DNA of 64,000 bases from Variovorax sp037204085 (GCF_037204085.1 NZ_JBBCBW010000014.1:1-64000); one strand, 5' to 3'. Counted from the stretch's first letter, positions 34,548 through 43,722 are shown. The notes: a model not told the origin generated them from the letters alone. Numbers and translations are program-made.

Positions 34548-35987
34548 ATGCAAGAACCCAATCCTCCCGCAGCGGTCTACGACGACACCGTCGTGCGGCA
34601 GTTCGCCCTCATGTCCGTGGTCTGGGGCGTGGTCGGCATGCTCGTCGGCGTGATCATCGCCTCGCAGCTGACCTGGCCCGAGCTCAACCTCGGCATTCCA
34701 TGGCTCGGCTACGGGCGGCTGCGCCCGCTGCACACCAACGCGGTGATCTTCGCGTTCGGCGGCTGTGCGCTCATGGCCACCAGTTTCCACGTGGTGCAGC
34801 GCACCTGCCAGGTCCGCCTGTTCGCGCCGGGGCTCGCATCCTTCGTGTTCTGGGGCTGGCAGGCGGTGATCGTCGCGGCCGCCATCAGCCTGCCGCTGGG
34901 CTACACCACGGGCAAGGAATACGCCGAACTCGAATGGCCCATCGACATCCTCATCGCAGTGGTGTGGGTGGCCTACGCGGTGGTGTTCTTCGGCACCATC
35001 GGCGTGCGCAAGGTGCGCCACATCTACGTTGCCAACTGGTTCTTCGGCGCATTCATCATTGCCGTGGCGCTGCTGCACATCGTCAACAGCGCGGAAATTC
35101 CTGCGGGATGGATGAAGAGCTACTCGGCCTATGCCGGCGTGCAGGACGCCATGGTGCAGTGGTGGTACGGCCACAACGCGGTGGGCTTCTTCCTCACGGC
35201 GGGCTTCCTCGGGATGATGTACTACTACATCCCCAAGCAGGCCGCGCGCCCGGTGTATTCGTACCGGCTTTCCATCGTCCACTTCTGGGCGCTGATCTTC
35301 ACCTACATGTGGGCCGGCCCGCACCACCTGCACTACACGGCGCTGCCCGACTGGACGCAGTCGCTCGGCATGGTGTTCTCGCTCATCCTCCTGGCGCCCA
35401 GCTGGGGCGGAATGATCAACGGCGTGATGACGCTCTCAGGCGCCTGGCACAAGCTGCGCACCGATCCGATCCTGCGCTTCCTGATCGTGGCACTGTCGTT
35501 CTACGGCATGGCAACCTTCGAGGGTCCGATGATGTCCATCAAGACCGTCAACGCCCTGAGCCACTACACCGACTGGACCGTGGGCCACGTGCATGCCGGC
35601 GCGCTGGGCTGGGTGGGATTCATCACCATGGGCTCGCTCTACTACCTGATTCCGCGCATGTACGGCCGCACCGAGATGTACAGCGTGAAGGCCATCGAAG
35701 CCCACTTCTGGGTGGCCACCATCGGCATCGTGCTCTACATCGCGGCCATGTGGATCGCGGGTGTGATGCAGGGCCTGATGTGGCGCGCCATCAACCCGGA
35801 CGGCACGCTCACCTACACCTTTGTGGAGAGCGTGAAGGCCACCTTTCCGTTCTACCTGGTGCGGCTGATTGGCGGCCTCCTGTACCTGGGCGGAATGCTG
35901 GTGATGGCCTGGAACGTGTGGATGACCGTCATCTCCGGCCGTTCGGTGCGGGCCGTGATTCCGGCCGCCGCCATTGCCCACGCCTGA
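34548..35987 (+). CDS. ccoN: cbb3-type cytochrome c oxidase subunit I
   Basis: A 479-residue catalytic subunit with about 12 membrane helices. It reduces O2 to water at a haem b3-CuB centre and pumps protons. Ligand histidines are in the segments LRPLHTNAVIFAF near residue 60, WWYGHNAVGFF near 210, GPHHLHYTA near 262 and VGHVHAGALGW near 350. The cbb3 family is used at low oxygen because of its high affinity. It is the first gene of ccoNOQP, directly behind an FNR box. Confidence 0.98.
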   Translation: MQEPNPPAAVYDDTVVRQFALMSVVWGVVGMLVGVIIASQLTWPELNLGIPWLGYGRLRPLHTNAVIFAFGGCALMATSFHVVQRTCQVRLFAPGLASFVFWGWQAVIVAAAISLPLGYTTGKEYAELEWPIDILIAVVWVAYAVVFFGTIGVRKVRHIYVANWFFGAFIIAVALLHIVNSAEIPAGWMKSYSAYAGVQDAMVQWWYGHNAVGFFLTAGFLGMMYYYIPKQAARPVYSYRLSIVHFWALIFTYMWAGPHHLHYTALPDWTQSLGMVFSLILLAPSWGGMINGVMTLSGAWHKLRTDPILRFLIVALSFYGMATFEGPMMSIKTVNALSHYTDWTVGHVHAGALGWVGFITMGSLYYLIPRMYGRTEMYSVKAIEAHFWVATIGIVLYIAAMWIAGVMQGLMWRAINPDGTLTYTFVESVKATFPFYLVRLIGGLLYLGGMLVMAWNVWMTVISGRSVRAVIPAAAIAHA

Positions 35988-35997
35988 GAAAGCAGCC

Positions 35998-36627
35998 ATG
36001 AACCCGAAAACCGAAACCAAGACCGGCTTCACCCACGAGAAGGTGGAGACCAACAACCTGTTGATGATCGTGCTCATCCTGGTGGTGGTCGCCATCGGCG
36101 GGCTGGTCGAGATCGTGCCGCTGTTCTTCCAGAAGTCGACCACCGAGCCCATCCAGGGCCTGAAGCCGCCTACTGCGCTGCAGCTGGCCGGGCGCGACGT
36201 GTACCTGCGCGAAGGTTGCTACAACTGCCATTCGCAGATGATCCGCCCATTTCGCTCGGAGACGCTGCGCTACGGCCACTACTCGGTGGCGGGCGAATTC
36301 GTCTACGACCACCCCTTTCAATGGGGCAGCAAGCGCACCGGCCCCGACCTGCATCGCGTGGGCGGCAAGTACAGCGACGAGTGGCAGCGCATTCACCTGA
36401 ACAACCCGCGCGACCTGGTGCCCGAGTCGAACATGCCGGCGTACCCGTGGCTCGGCAAGACGGCGGTGGACGCCGAGGCCATTCCGCGCCGCATGCGCGC
36501 GCTGCGCCGGGTCGGCGTGCCGTACACGGATGAAGAAATTTCCCGCGCCGGCGAAGAAGTCCGCGGCAAGACCGAGCTGGACGCCACCGTGGCGTACCTG
36601 CAATCGCTGGGCCTCACGCTCAAGTAG
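35998..36627 (+). CDS. ccoO: cbb3-type cytochrome c oxidase subunit II (mono-haem cytochrome c)
   Basis: A 209-residue subunit anchored by one N-terminal helix (LLMIVLILVVVAIGGLVEIV). The periplasmic part binds one haem c at CYNCH near residue 74, with an axial Met candidate in ESNMPAYPWL near 147. It passes electrons from CcoP or cytochrome c to CcoN. It starts 10 bases after ccoN. Confidence 0.98.
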   Translation: MNPKTETKTGFTHEKVETNNLLMIVLILVVVAIGGLVEIVPLFFQKSTTEPIQGLKPPTALQLAGRDVYLREGCYNCHSQMIRPFRSETLRYGHYSVAGEFVYDHPFQWGSKRTGPDLHRVGGKYSDEWQRIHLNNPRDLVPESNMPAYPWLGKTAVDAEAIPRRMRALRRVGVPYTDEEISRAGEEVRGKTELDATVAYLQSLGLTLK

Positions 36628-36640
36628 GGAGCACCGAACC

Positions 36641-36781
36641 ATGACCGACATCACCACCCTGCGCATTGCCGCGACCCTTCTGTGCTTTGCGCTCTTCGTG
36701 GGCATCGTGGCCTGGGCCTATGCCCGCCGCAACACGGCCCGCTTCGAGGAAGCCGCCCGGCTGCCCTTCGAGCAAGACTGA
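36641..36781 (+). CDS. ccoQ: cbb3 oxidase subunit CcoQ
   Basis: A 46-residue single-helix protein (TLRIAATLLCFALFVGIVAW, then AYARRNTARFEEAARLPF), typical CcoQ/FixQ that stabilises the oxidase complex. Position between ccoO and ccoP confirms the call. The small size hides it from usual length cut-offs. Confidence 0.95.
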   Translation: MTDITTLRIAATLLCFALFVGIVAWAYARRNTARFEEAARLPFEQD

Positions 36782-36800
36782 AGAAGAACAGGGGCCCCCG

Positions 36801-37715
36801 ATGAGCGATTTCGTCAACAACTTCTGGTCCAACTACATTGCCGCCGGCACCGTGCTGAGCATTCTCGGATGCATGCTGCTGCTGTGGCTCACCGCGCGCA
36901 AGCGCGTGCCGTCGGACGCCGACAACACCACGGGCCACGTGTGGGACGAAGACCTTCGCGAAGCCAACAACCCGCTGCCCATGTGGTGGGTCGGGCTCTT
37001 CGTGCTGACCATCTTCTTCTCGGCCGGCTACCTGGTGATCTTTCCGGGCCTGGGCAGCTTCAGCGGCCAGGCCAACTGGAGCACCGAGTCCGAGTACGGC
37101 ACCGAAGTGGCCAAGGCCAACAAGGCGTTGGAGCCCGTGTATGCCGCCTACGACAACATGCCCGCGGAAGACACTGCCCGAAACCCCAAGGCCATGGCCA
37201 TCGGCGAGCGCCTGTTCATGAACAACTGCTCGCAATGCCACGGCTCCGATGCGCGAGGGAGCAAGGGCTTTCCCAACCTGACCGACAAGGACTGGCTGCA
37301 CGGCGGCACGCCCGAGAAGATTGCCGAGAGCATCACCAAGGGCCGCATCGGCGTGATGCCTCCCATGGCCGCGGCGGTCGGCTCGCAAGACGACGTGAAG
37401 AACCTCGCGAACTACGTGCTGAGCCTTTCGGGCGAGCCGCACGACTCGGTGCGCGCGGGCCTCGGCAAGTCGAAGTTCACGGCTTGCGCCGCCTGCCACG
37501 GCATCGGCGGCGTCGGCAACCAGGCGGTGGGCGCACCCAACCTGAGCGACAAGGTCTGGCTCCACGGCTATGGAGAGGCGGCCATCGTGCAGCTCATCAA
37601 CGCCGGCAAGCACAGCGCCATGCCCGCCCAGGAAGGCCGGCTGACCGAGGCGCAGATCAAGCTGCTTGCAGCGTACGTATGGGGCTTCTCCAACGCCCCG
37701 GCCGCGGGGCCCTGA
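36801..37715 (+). CDS. ccoP: cbb3-type cytochrome c oxidase subunit III (di-haem cytochrome c)
   Basis: A 304-residue protein with two N-terminal membrane helices (about residues 10-32 and 57-80) and a periplasmic part with two haem c motifs, CSQCH near residue 142 and CAACH near 231. It accepts electrons from soluble or membrane cytochromes and feeds CcoO. Both domains are complete. AGGGGCC precedes the ATG, and the gene follows ccoQ by 19 bases. Confidence 0.98.
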   Translation: MSDFVNNFWSNYIAAGTVLSILGCMLLLWLTARKRVPSDADNTTGHVWDEDLREANNPLPMWWVGLFVLTIFFSAGYLVIFPGLGSFSGQANWSTESEYGTEVAKANKALEPVYAAYDNMPAEDTARNPKAMAIGERLFMNNCSQCHGSDARGSKGFPNLTDKDWLHGGTPEKIAESITKGRIGVMPPMAAAVGSQDDVKNLANYVLSLSGEPHDSVRAGLGKSKFTACAACHGIGGVGNQAVGAPNLSDKVWLHGYGEAAIVQLINAGKHSAMPAQEGRLTEAQIKLLAAYVWGFSNAPAAGP

Positions 37716-37727
37716 AGCCGGCGCACC

Positions 37728-39170
37728 ATGGAATCATCCGCACCCGCGAGCCCTGCCTCGCGCAAGATCATTCCCATTGTTCCGGCCGGCGCCGAAACGG
37801 GGGGACTCTACGAGGCCACGAAGAAGATCTATCCGCGCAGCGTGCGCGGCATGTTCGCGCGCTGGCGCTGGGCAATGGTCTTTTTGACGCAGCTGGTGTT
37901 CTACGGCATGCCGTGGACGCAGTGGGGCGAGCGGCAACTCGTGCTGTTCGACCTGGCCGCGCGGCGCTTCTACGTCTTCGGATGGGTGCTGTATCCGCAA
38001 GACCTGATCTACCTCTCGGGCCTGCTGGTGGTGAGCGCGCTGGCGCTTTTTCTCTTTACCGCCGTGGCCGGGCGGCTGTGGTGCGGCTACGCCTGTCCGC
38101 AGACGGTGTACACCGAAATCTTCATGTGGGTGGAGCACAAGATAGAGGGCAACCGCACCGCGCGGATGCGGCTCGACGCCGAGCCGCTGTCGGCCGAGAA
38201 GCTGGTGAAGAAGTGGTTCAAGCACCTGGTGTGGATCGGCATTGCGCTGTGGACCGGCTTCACCTTCGTGGGCTACTTCACACCTATCCGTGAGCTGGGC
38301 ATGGCCTTCCTGCAGACCCGCATGGGCTCGTGGGAGGTGTTCTGGGTGTTCTTCTACGGCTTTGCAACGTACGGCAACGCGGGCTTCATGCGCGAGCAGG
38401 TGTGCAAGTACATGTGCCCGTACGCGCGCTTCCAGAGTGCCATGTTCGACCGCGACACGCTCATCGTCACCTACGACCCGAAGCGCGGCGAACCGCGCGC
38501 GCCGCGGCGCAAGGGCCCCGATCCGCGCAGCATGGCGCTGGGCGACTGCATCGACTGCGGGCTGTGCGTGCAGGTGTGCCCCACGGGCATCGACATCCGC
38601 GAGGGGCTGCAATACGAGTGCATCGGCTGCGGCCTGTGCGTGGACGCCTGCGACACGGTGATGAAGAAGATGGCCTATGCGCCACGGCTCATCCGCTACG
38701 ACACGCAGAACGGCATGGAGGCCGGCTGGTCGCGCCGCCAGCTGATGCGCCGCGTGCTGCGTCCGCGCGTGCTGGTCTACACCGCGGTGCTGGCGCTGCT
38801 GGTGGCGGGGCTGCTTGCCAGCCTGGTCACGCGCACGCCGCTCAAGGTCGACGTGGTGCGCGACCGTGCATCGCTCGCCCGCATCGTGGAGGGCGGCCGG
38901 CTCGAGAACGTCTACCGCCTGCAGATCATGAATGCCACCGAAGAGCCGCGCGGCTACCGCATTGCCGCGCACGGCATCGAAGGGCTCCGCGTCTCGCCCG
39001 ACGAGCGCGTCACGGTCGGGCCGGCGCAATCGCGATGGGTCGCCGTGCGGCTCCAGGTGCCCTACGGCGCCGCATCGGCCGGGTCGCACGCGGTGTACTT
39101 CGACATCCGGGAAGAGGGCGCAGGCGGGGCCCAGGTGTCCGAAAAAGCGGTGTTCCTGGTGCCGCGCTGA
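37728..39170 (+). CDS. ccoG: Cytochrome oxidase accessory protein CcoG (polyferredoxin)
   Basis: A 480-residue membrane protein with about five helices and two [4Fe-4S] cluster motifs. CGYACPQTVYTE near residue 122 and CKYMCPYARFQ near 226 are the flanking cysteines, and the ferredoxin-like CIDCGLCVQVCP near 275 and CIGCGLCVDAC near 300 hold the clusters. The C-terminal 120 residues form an Ig-like periplasmic domain. CcoG is thought to reduce copper during cbb3 assembly. It starts 12 bases after ccoP. Confidence 0.96.
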   Translation: MESSAPASPASRKIIPIVPAGAETGGLYEATKKIYPRSVRGMFARWRWAMVFLTQLVFYGMPWTQWGERQLVLFDLAARRFYVFGWVLYPQDLIYLSGLLVVSALALFLFTAVAGRLWCGYACPQTVYTEIFMWVEHKIEGNRTARMRLDAEPLSAEKLVKKWFKHLVWIGIALWTGFTFVGYFTPIRELGMAFLQTRMGSWEVFWVFFYGFATYGNAGFMREQVCKYMCPYARFQSAMFDRDTLIVTYDPKRGEPRAPRRKGPDPRSMALGDCIDCGLCVQVCPTGIDIREGLQYECIGCGLCVDACDTVMKKMAYAPRLIRYDTQNGMEAGWSRRQLMRRVLRPRVLVYTAVLALLVAGLLASLVTRTPLKVDVVRDRASLARIVEGGRLENVYRLQIMNATEEPRGYRIAAHGIEGLRVSPDERVTVGPAQSRWVAVRLQVPYGAASAGSHAVYFDIREEGAGGAQVSEKAVFLVPR

Positions 39171-39180
39171 AGGAGTCGAT

Positions 39181-39468
39181 ATGAACGCAACAAGCAACGA
39201 AGCGGTGGCGGAAGACCGTTGGTGGCGGCACCCGCTGCTGTGGATGGTGATTGCGGGGCCGGCGCTGGTGGTGGTCGCGAGCTTCGTGACCTTCTGGTAC
39301 GCCTGGGACAGCCCCGACCCGCTGGTGTCGGCGGACTATTACCGCCGCGGCGTCGAGATCAACAAGACCCTGGCGGACAAGAAGCTGCTGCCCGCGCTCG
39401 CCGGCAGGAACCATGCGGCAACCCCGGCCGAAGCCGTGCCCTTGCCGCGCCGGGAGGCCGCGCCATGA
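39181..39468 (+). CDS. FixH family protein
   Basis: A 95-residue membrane protein with one helix (LLWMVIAGPALVVVASFVTF) and a short periplasmic part that contains SADYYRRGVEINKTL, the signature of FixH/CcoH proteins that help assemble cbb3 oxidase. It is shorter than rhizobial FixH, which has a larger periplasmic domain. The stop overlaps the start of the next gene (ATGA), indicating translational coupling in the cco operon. Confidence 0.88.
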   Translation: MNATSNEAVAEDRWWRHPLLWMVIAGPALVVVASFVTFWYAWDSPDPLVSADYYRRGVEINKTLADKKLLPALAGRNHAATPAEAVPLPRREAAP

Positions 39469-39716
39469 GCGGCTCGCGCCAGCTGATCGGCATTCTGTGG
39501 CCCTCGTTCCTGCTGGCCTGCGCCATCGAGATCCTGGTGTTCGCGCTGGTCGATCCTTCCGATCTGCACTGGGGCGGCGAAGCGCTGCGGATGTCGCGAC
39601 AGGGCGTCTACACCGTGGCTTTCTTTCTTTTCTGGGGCATGGCGGCAGCTTCCAGCGCATTCACCGCGCTATTGGCCGACCCGCCTTCCCGCGACCTTCC
39701 AGGACGTGCGCAATGA
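39465..39716 (+). CDS. Two-helix membrane protein within the cco operon, function unknown
   Basis: An 83-residue protein with two predicted helices, LIGILWPSFLLACAIEILVF (residues about 7-27) and VYTVAFFLFWGMAAASSAFT (about 49-68), separated by a short loop with PSDLHWGGEALRMS. It overlaps fixH upstream and hemN downstream by four bases each (ATGA), so it is translated with them and is very likely part of cbb3 biogenesis or haem supply. I do not recognise a named family. It contains a single cysteine in the first helix. Confidence 0.75.
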   Translation: MSGSRQLIGILWPSFLLACAIEILVFALVDPSDLHWGGEALRMSRQGVYTVAFFLFWGMAAASSAFTALLADPPSRDLPGRAQ

Positions 39717-41125
39717 CATTGCCTTCCACCGCTTGCGCCGACGTGGCCGACGCCGTACCCCTGCCGGCCACCGTGCTGCGGCAGTTCGATGTTGCGGGGC
39801 CGCGCTATACCTCTTACCCCACCGCGGACCGCTTCGTGGAGGCCTTCGGTGCGGACGACTATGCGTCGGCGCTGCGCGCGCGGCGCGATGCCGGTGCGTC
39901 CGCGCCGCCGCTTTCGCTCTATGTGCATATTCCGTTCTGCGAATCGCTCTGCTACTACTGCGCCTGCAACAAGGTCGTGACGCGGCATCCCGAAAGGGCC
40001 GTGCAGTACCTCGCCTACCTGGAGCGCGAAACGCGGCTGCAGGCCGCGCAGCTCGGCCGCCGCGCCACCGTGAGCCAGCTGCACCTGGGCGGCGGCACGC
40101 CCACTTTCCTGAGCGATGCGCAGTTGGCAGGCCTTCTTGCCATGCTGCGCGAATCGTTCGACCTGGCTGCCGGCGGCGAGCAGTCCATCGAAATCGACCC
40201 CCGCACTGTCGACGCGGCCCGGCTCGCGAACCTGGCGGCGCTGGGCTTCAACCGGCTGAGCTTCGGCGTGCAGGACTTCGATCCCGATGTGCAGAAGGCC
40301 GTGCACCGCATCCAGCCGGCGCACCAGGTGTTCGGGCTCATGGCCGATGCGCGGGCGCTGGGCTTCGAGTCGATCAACGTCGACCTGATCTACGGCCTGC
40401 CGCGCCAGAACGATGCGTCTTTTGCGCGCACGATGGACCAGGTCTGCGAGCTCCGGCCCGACCGGATTGCGCTCTATGCCTACGCCCATCTGCCCGAGCG
40501 CTTCAAGCCGCAACGGCGCATTGCGGCCGAAGAACTGCCCGATGCCGAGACGCGGGTGCGCATGCTCTCCAGCGCCATTGCAACGCTCACCGCCGCAGGT
40601 TATGCCTATATCGGCATGGACCATTTCGCGCTGCCCGGCGATCCGCTGGCGGTGGCCAAGCGGCAGGGGCGGCTGCAGCGCGACTTCCAGGGCTACAGCA
40701 CCCAGCCGGAGGGCGACCTGGTGGCGCTGGGTGTTTCCGCCATCGGCCGCGTGGGCACCACCTACAGCCAGAACGCAAAGACGGTGGACACCTACTACGA
40801 CCTGCTCGACCAGGGGCGCCTTCCTGTGGTCCGCGGCATTGCGCTCTCGCGCGACGACGTGTTGCGGCGCGCGGTCATCATGGCGCTGATGTGCAAGGGC
40901 CGCGTCGGCTTCGATGCCATGGGCCAAGCACACCGCATCGATTTTCGGCACCACTTCGCCGCCGAGTTCGCGGCGCTCGGGCCGCTGGCCGCGCAGGGCA
41001 TGGTGCGCCTGACCGACCACGACATCGAAGTCACGGCGCAGGGATGGTTCGTGGTGCGCGCCATCGCCATGGTGTTCGACCGCTATTGCCGCGACAACCG
41101 CACCCGCTTTTCGCGCGTGGTCTGA
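39713..41125 (+). CDS. hemN: Oxygen-independent coproporphyrinogen III dehydrogenase
   Basis: A 470-residue radical SAM enzyme that makes protoporphyrinogen IX without oxygen, supplying haem under low oxygen. The [4Fe-4S]/SAM motif CESLCYYCACNK (C-x3-C-x2-C plus the extra Cys of HemN) is near residue 80, followed by GGGTPTFL near 127 and NRLSFGVQDFD near 183. The opening segment GPRYTSYPTADRF near residue 28 is typical of true HemN rather than the shorter HemW. It overlaps the preceding membrane protein gene by 4 bases; with cbb3 it forms a microaerobic unit. Confidence 0.96.
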   Translation: MTLPSTACADVADAVPLPATVLRQFDVAGPRYTSYPTADRFVEAFGADDYASALRARRDAGASAPPLSLYVHIPFCESLCYYCACNKVVTRHPERAVQYLAYLERETRLQAAQLGRRATVSQLHLGGGTPTFLSDAQLAGLLAMLRESFDLAAGGEQSIEIDPRTVDAARLANLAALGFNRLSFGVQDFDPDVQKAVHRIQPAHQVFGLMADARALGFESINVDLIYGLPRQNDASFARTMDQVCELRPDRIALYAYAHLPERFKPQRRIAAEELPDAETRVRMLSSAIATLTAAGYAYIGMDHFALPGDPLAVAKRQGRLQRDFQGYSTQPEGDLVALGVSAIGRVGTTYSQNAKTVDTYYDLLDQGRLPVVRGIALSRDDVLRRAVIMALMCKGRVGFDAMGQAHRIDFRHHFAAEFAALGPLAAQGMVRLTDHDIEVTAQGWFVVRAIAMVFDRYCRDNRTRFSRVV

Positions 41126-41127
41126 AC

Positions 41128-41835
41128 ATGCAGGCCGCGCTTGCCGGTGCCGCTTTGCTGATGGGCCTGGCCGGCGGGCCGCACTGCGTGGCCATGTGCG
41201 GTGCGGTCTCGGCCGCCGTGATCCGCATCGTGCCGGTTCAGGTTGCGGCCTCGCCCGCAGCCGCAGGTGACACCGCACCGGCTGCGCAGGTGGCATTTCA
41301 CGTCGGGCGCATCGCAAGCTACGCCGTGGCAGGCGCCGTCGCCGCGGCCAGCGTGAACAGCCTGGCGCTCGCCGGCGCGCAAGTTGCCGCGCTCAAGCCG
41401 CTCTGGATGCTGCTGCATGTGTTCGTCTTCGCCTGGGGCGCGACGCTGGCGGTCGCGGGGCGGCAGCCGGCGTGGGCACGGCGCGTCGGGCGCACGCTCG
41501 AAGCCCGCCTTCGTTCGCACGCGGGAGGCACGCCATGGGGCGTTCTGGCGACCGGCGCGCTCTGGGTGGCCATGCCGTGCGGACTGCTCTATTCGGCACT
41601 GCTGCTTGCCAGCCTGGCCAACGGGCCCGTGCAGGGCGGGGTGGCGATGATGCTGTTCGCCGTGGGCAGCGGCCTTTCCCTGGTGCTGGCGCCATGGCTC
41701 TGGCAGCGGCTGCGGTGGAGCGGCGGCGGCTCCCAGGCCTGGGGTGCGCGCCTTGCCGGTGTCCTGCTCGCGGCCGTGTCGCTGCAGGCGCTCTGGTCCG
41801 ATCTCGGCCGCCAGATCGAAATCTGGTGCCGCTGA
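41128..41835 (+). CDS. Sulfite exporter TauE/SafE family membrane protein (cbb3-linked type)
   Basis: A 235-residue protein with about six helices, beginning with GLAGGPHCVAMCGA, the H-C-x3-C segment typical of the heavy-metal-linked branch found in cbb3 gene clusters. A second conserved segment is MPCGLLYSALLLA near residue 150. Members of this branch are associated with copper supply to cbb3 oxidase, so a role in copper handling is more likely than sulfite export. It starts 2 bases after hemN and ends the operon just before an FNR box. Confidence 0.88.
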   Translation: MQAALAGAALLMGLAGGPHCVAMCGAVSAAVIRIVPVQVAASPAAAGDTAPAAQVAFHVGRIASYAVAGAVAAASVNSLALAGAQVAALKPLWMLLHVFVFAWGATLAVAGRQPAWARRVGRTLEARLRSHAGGTPWGVLATGALWVAMPCGLLYSALLLASLANGPVQGGVAMMLFAVGSGLSLVLAPWLWQRLRWSGGGSQAWGARLAGVLLAAVSLQALWSDLGRQIEIWCR

Positions 41836-41860
41836 ATGGTGCGCAGGGCCGGCCCCTTTG

Positions 41861-41874
41861 TTGACCTGTATCAA
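41861..41874 (+). promoter_or_regulatory. FNR box upstream of the fatty acid desaturase gene
   Basis: TTGAC-CTGT-ATCAA differs from consensus at one base. With its centre at -41.5 the start would be at about 41909, and CAGAAT sits exactly at -12 to -7 (41897-41902), leaving a 19-base leader. The geometry is that of an activated class II promoter. Confidence 0.8.
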
Positions 41875-41927
41875 AGGCCCGCACGCCACCCGTTCGCAGA
41901 ATTGCCGCATCTGTCCTAGAGGTGCCA

Positions 41928-43112
41928 ATGCAATCCGTCTTGTTCTCCGGAGTTTTCGATCTTCCATGGTGGGGTGCCGTGCTGGTGGCCTTGGCGCTCA
42001 CGCACGTCACCATTGCCTCGGTCACCATCTTCCTGCACCGCCACCAGGCCCATCGCGCGCTGGAGCTGCATCCGGTGGCCAGCCATTTCTTTCGCTTCTG
42101 GCTGTGGCTCACCACCGGCATGGTGACGAAGGAATGGGCCGCCGTGCACCGCAAGCACCATGCAAAGTGCGACACGCCCGAAGACCCGCACAGCCCCCAG
42201 GTGTTCGGGCTTTCGCGGGTGCTGTGGGGCGGCGTGTTTCTCTACATTCGCGAGAGCAACGTGGCGCAGACCATTTCGCGCTACGGCCACGGCACGCCGG
42301 ACGACTGGATCGAGCGCAAGCTGTATTCGCGCCACAAGATTCTTGGCATCGTGCTGATGGGCGTGCTGGACATGGCGCTCTTCGGCGTGGTGCCCGGCGG
42401 GTTGATCCTGCTCACGCAGATCGCCTGGATTCCGTTCTGGGCCGCAGGCGTGGTCAACGGCATCGGCCACTACTGGGGCTACCGCAACTGGCAGGCGCCG
42501 GATTCGAGCACCAACATTTCGCCGATCGGCATCCTGATTGGCGGCGAAGAACTGCACAACAACCACCATGCCTTCCCCAGCTCGGCGAAGCTGTCGAATA
42601 AATGGTACGAGTTCGACGTGGGCTGGCTCTACATTCGCGTGCTGCAGGCGGTCGGCCTTGCCACCGTGAAGCACGTGGCACCGACAGCACGGCTCGCCGC
42701 ACCCAAGCCAACCATTGACCTGGATACCGTGCAGGCAGTCATCCGCTGCCACTACGACGTGCTTTCGAGCTATGGCCGCTCCCTGAAGCAGGCCTATGCC
42801 GAAGAGTTCGGCAGGCTGCGCCGCCTTTCTCCGCGCGAGGCGCGCTCGCTGCAAGCGGTGAAGCGCTGGCTGCCCAAGGACGAACGCATGCTGGACGAGT
42901 CGCGGCGCGCGCGGGTTGCAACGGCTTTGCGCGGATCGCATGCGCTGGCCACGATGTATTCGATGCGCAGGGAACTGACCGCGCTGTGGAGCCGTTCCGC
43001 TGCAACGGGCGAGCAACTCGTCAAGCAGCTGCAGGACTGGTGCCACCGGGCCGAAGCCAGCGGCATCGCGCCGCTGGCCGAGTTCTCCAGGCGCCTTCGT
43101 TCCTACGCCTGA
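41928..43112 (+). CDS. Acyl-CoA/fatty acid desaturase (delta-9 type)
   Basis: A 394-residue membrane di-iron enzyme that introduces a double bond in acyl chains with O2 and electrons. The three His boxes are HRHQAH near residue 38, HRKHHAK near 75 and HNNHHAFP near 211, with four or more membrane helices between. The C-terminal 120 residues are a hydrophilic extension seen in related betaproteobacterial desaturases. The gene follows an FNR box at an activating distance, which would raise the desaturase when O2 becomes limiting. GTG at 41922 is a less likely start. Confidence 0.9.
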   Translation: MQSVLFSGVFDLPWWGAVLVALALTHVTIASVTIFLHRHQAHRALELHPVASHFFRFWLWLTTGMVTKEWAAVHRKHHAKCDTPEDPHSPQVFGLSRVLWGGVFLYIRESNVAQTISRYGHGTPDDWIERKLYSRHKILGIVLMGVLDMALFGVVPGGLILLTQIAWIPFWAAGVVNGIGHYWGYRNWQAPDSSTNISPIGILIGGEELHNNHHAFPSSAKLSNKWYEFDVGWLYIRVLQAVGLATVKHVAPTARLAAPKPTIDLDTVQAVIRCHYDVLSSYGRSLKQAYAEEFGRLRRLSPREARSLQAVKRWLPKDERMLDESRRARVATALRGSHALATMYSMRRELTALWSRSAATGEQLVKQLQDWCHRAEASGIAPLAEFSRRLRSYA

Positions 43113-43137
43113 ACCGGGTGCCTCACAGGAGCCGTTC

Positions 43138-43722
43138 ATGACACACGCGACCATTCGCATCATTCGCCAGGAGCATGCGGCCCTTGCCGCGATGCTGCGC
43201 TCCATCACCATGCTGCTGGAGCAGCACCGCCGCAAGGGGACCCGGCCCGACTTCGCCGCCTTGCGGGCCATGCTGTTCTACGTGGACGAGTTTCCCGAGA
43301 AGCGCCACCACCGCAAGGAGAGCGAGCTGCTGTTTCCCAAGCTGCGCGCCAGAACGCCGATATCGCGCGAGCTGATGGACCGGCTCGACAACGACCATGC
43401 CTGGGGCGAGCGAAAAGTCCGCAACGTCGAGCATGCGCTGCTGGCGTTCGAGATGCTGGGCGAGTCGCGCCGGGCCGCGTTCGAAACGGCCATGGCGCAG
43501 TACGTCGAGTTCTACCTGGAGCACATGTCGGTGGAAGAGCGCGAGATTCTTCCGCTTGCCGAGCGGGTGCTCACGGCCGACGACTGGCGCGAGCTCGACG
43601 AGGCCTTCGGCAGGAACCGCGATCCGCTCACCGGGTACCGGCCCGAGCGGGAATACGAGGCTCTTTTCACCCGCATCGTGAACATCGTGCCCGCGCCCAT
43701 CGGCCTGGGGCCTGCTGCGTAG
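43138..43722 (+). CDS. Hemerythrin-like domain protein
   Basis: A 194-residue cytoplasmic four-helix protein. Iron-ligand histidines are visible in RQEHAALAAML near residue 13, RHHRKESELLFP near 56, LDNDHAWGE near 83 and EFYLEHMSVEE near 124, the spacing of bacterial hemerythrin-like cation-binding proteins. Such proteins bind O2 or NO at a di-iron site, or repair iron centres as RIC/YtfE does; the short N terminus here lacks the RIC extension. It follows the desaturase gene by 25 bases and probably shares its FNR-controlled transcript. Confidence 0.9.
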   Translation: MTHATIRIIRQEHAALAAMLRSITMLLEQHRRKGTRPDFAALRAMLFYVDEFPEKRHHRKESELLFPKLRARTPISRELMDRLDNDHAWGERKVRNVEHALLAFEMLGESRRAAFETAMAQYVEFYLEHMSVEEREILPLAERVLTADDWRELDEAFGRNRDPLTGYRPEREYEALFTRIVNIVPAPIGLGPAA

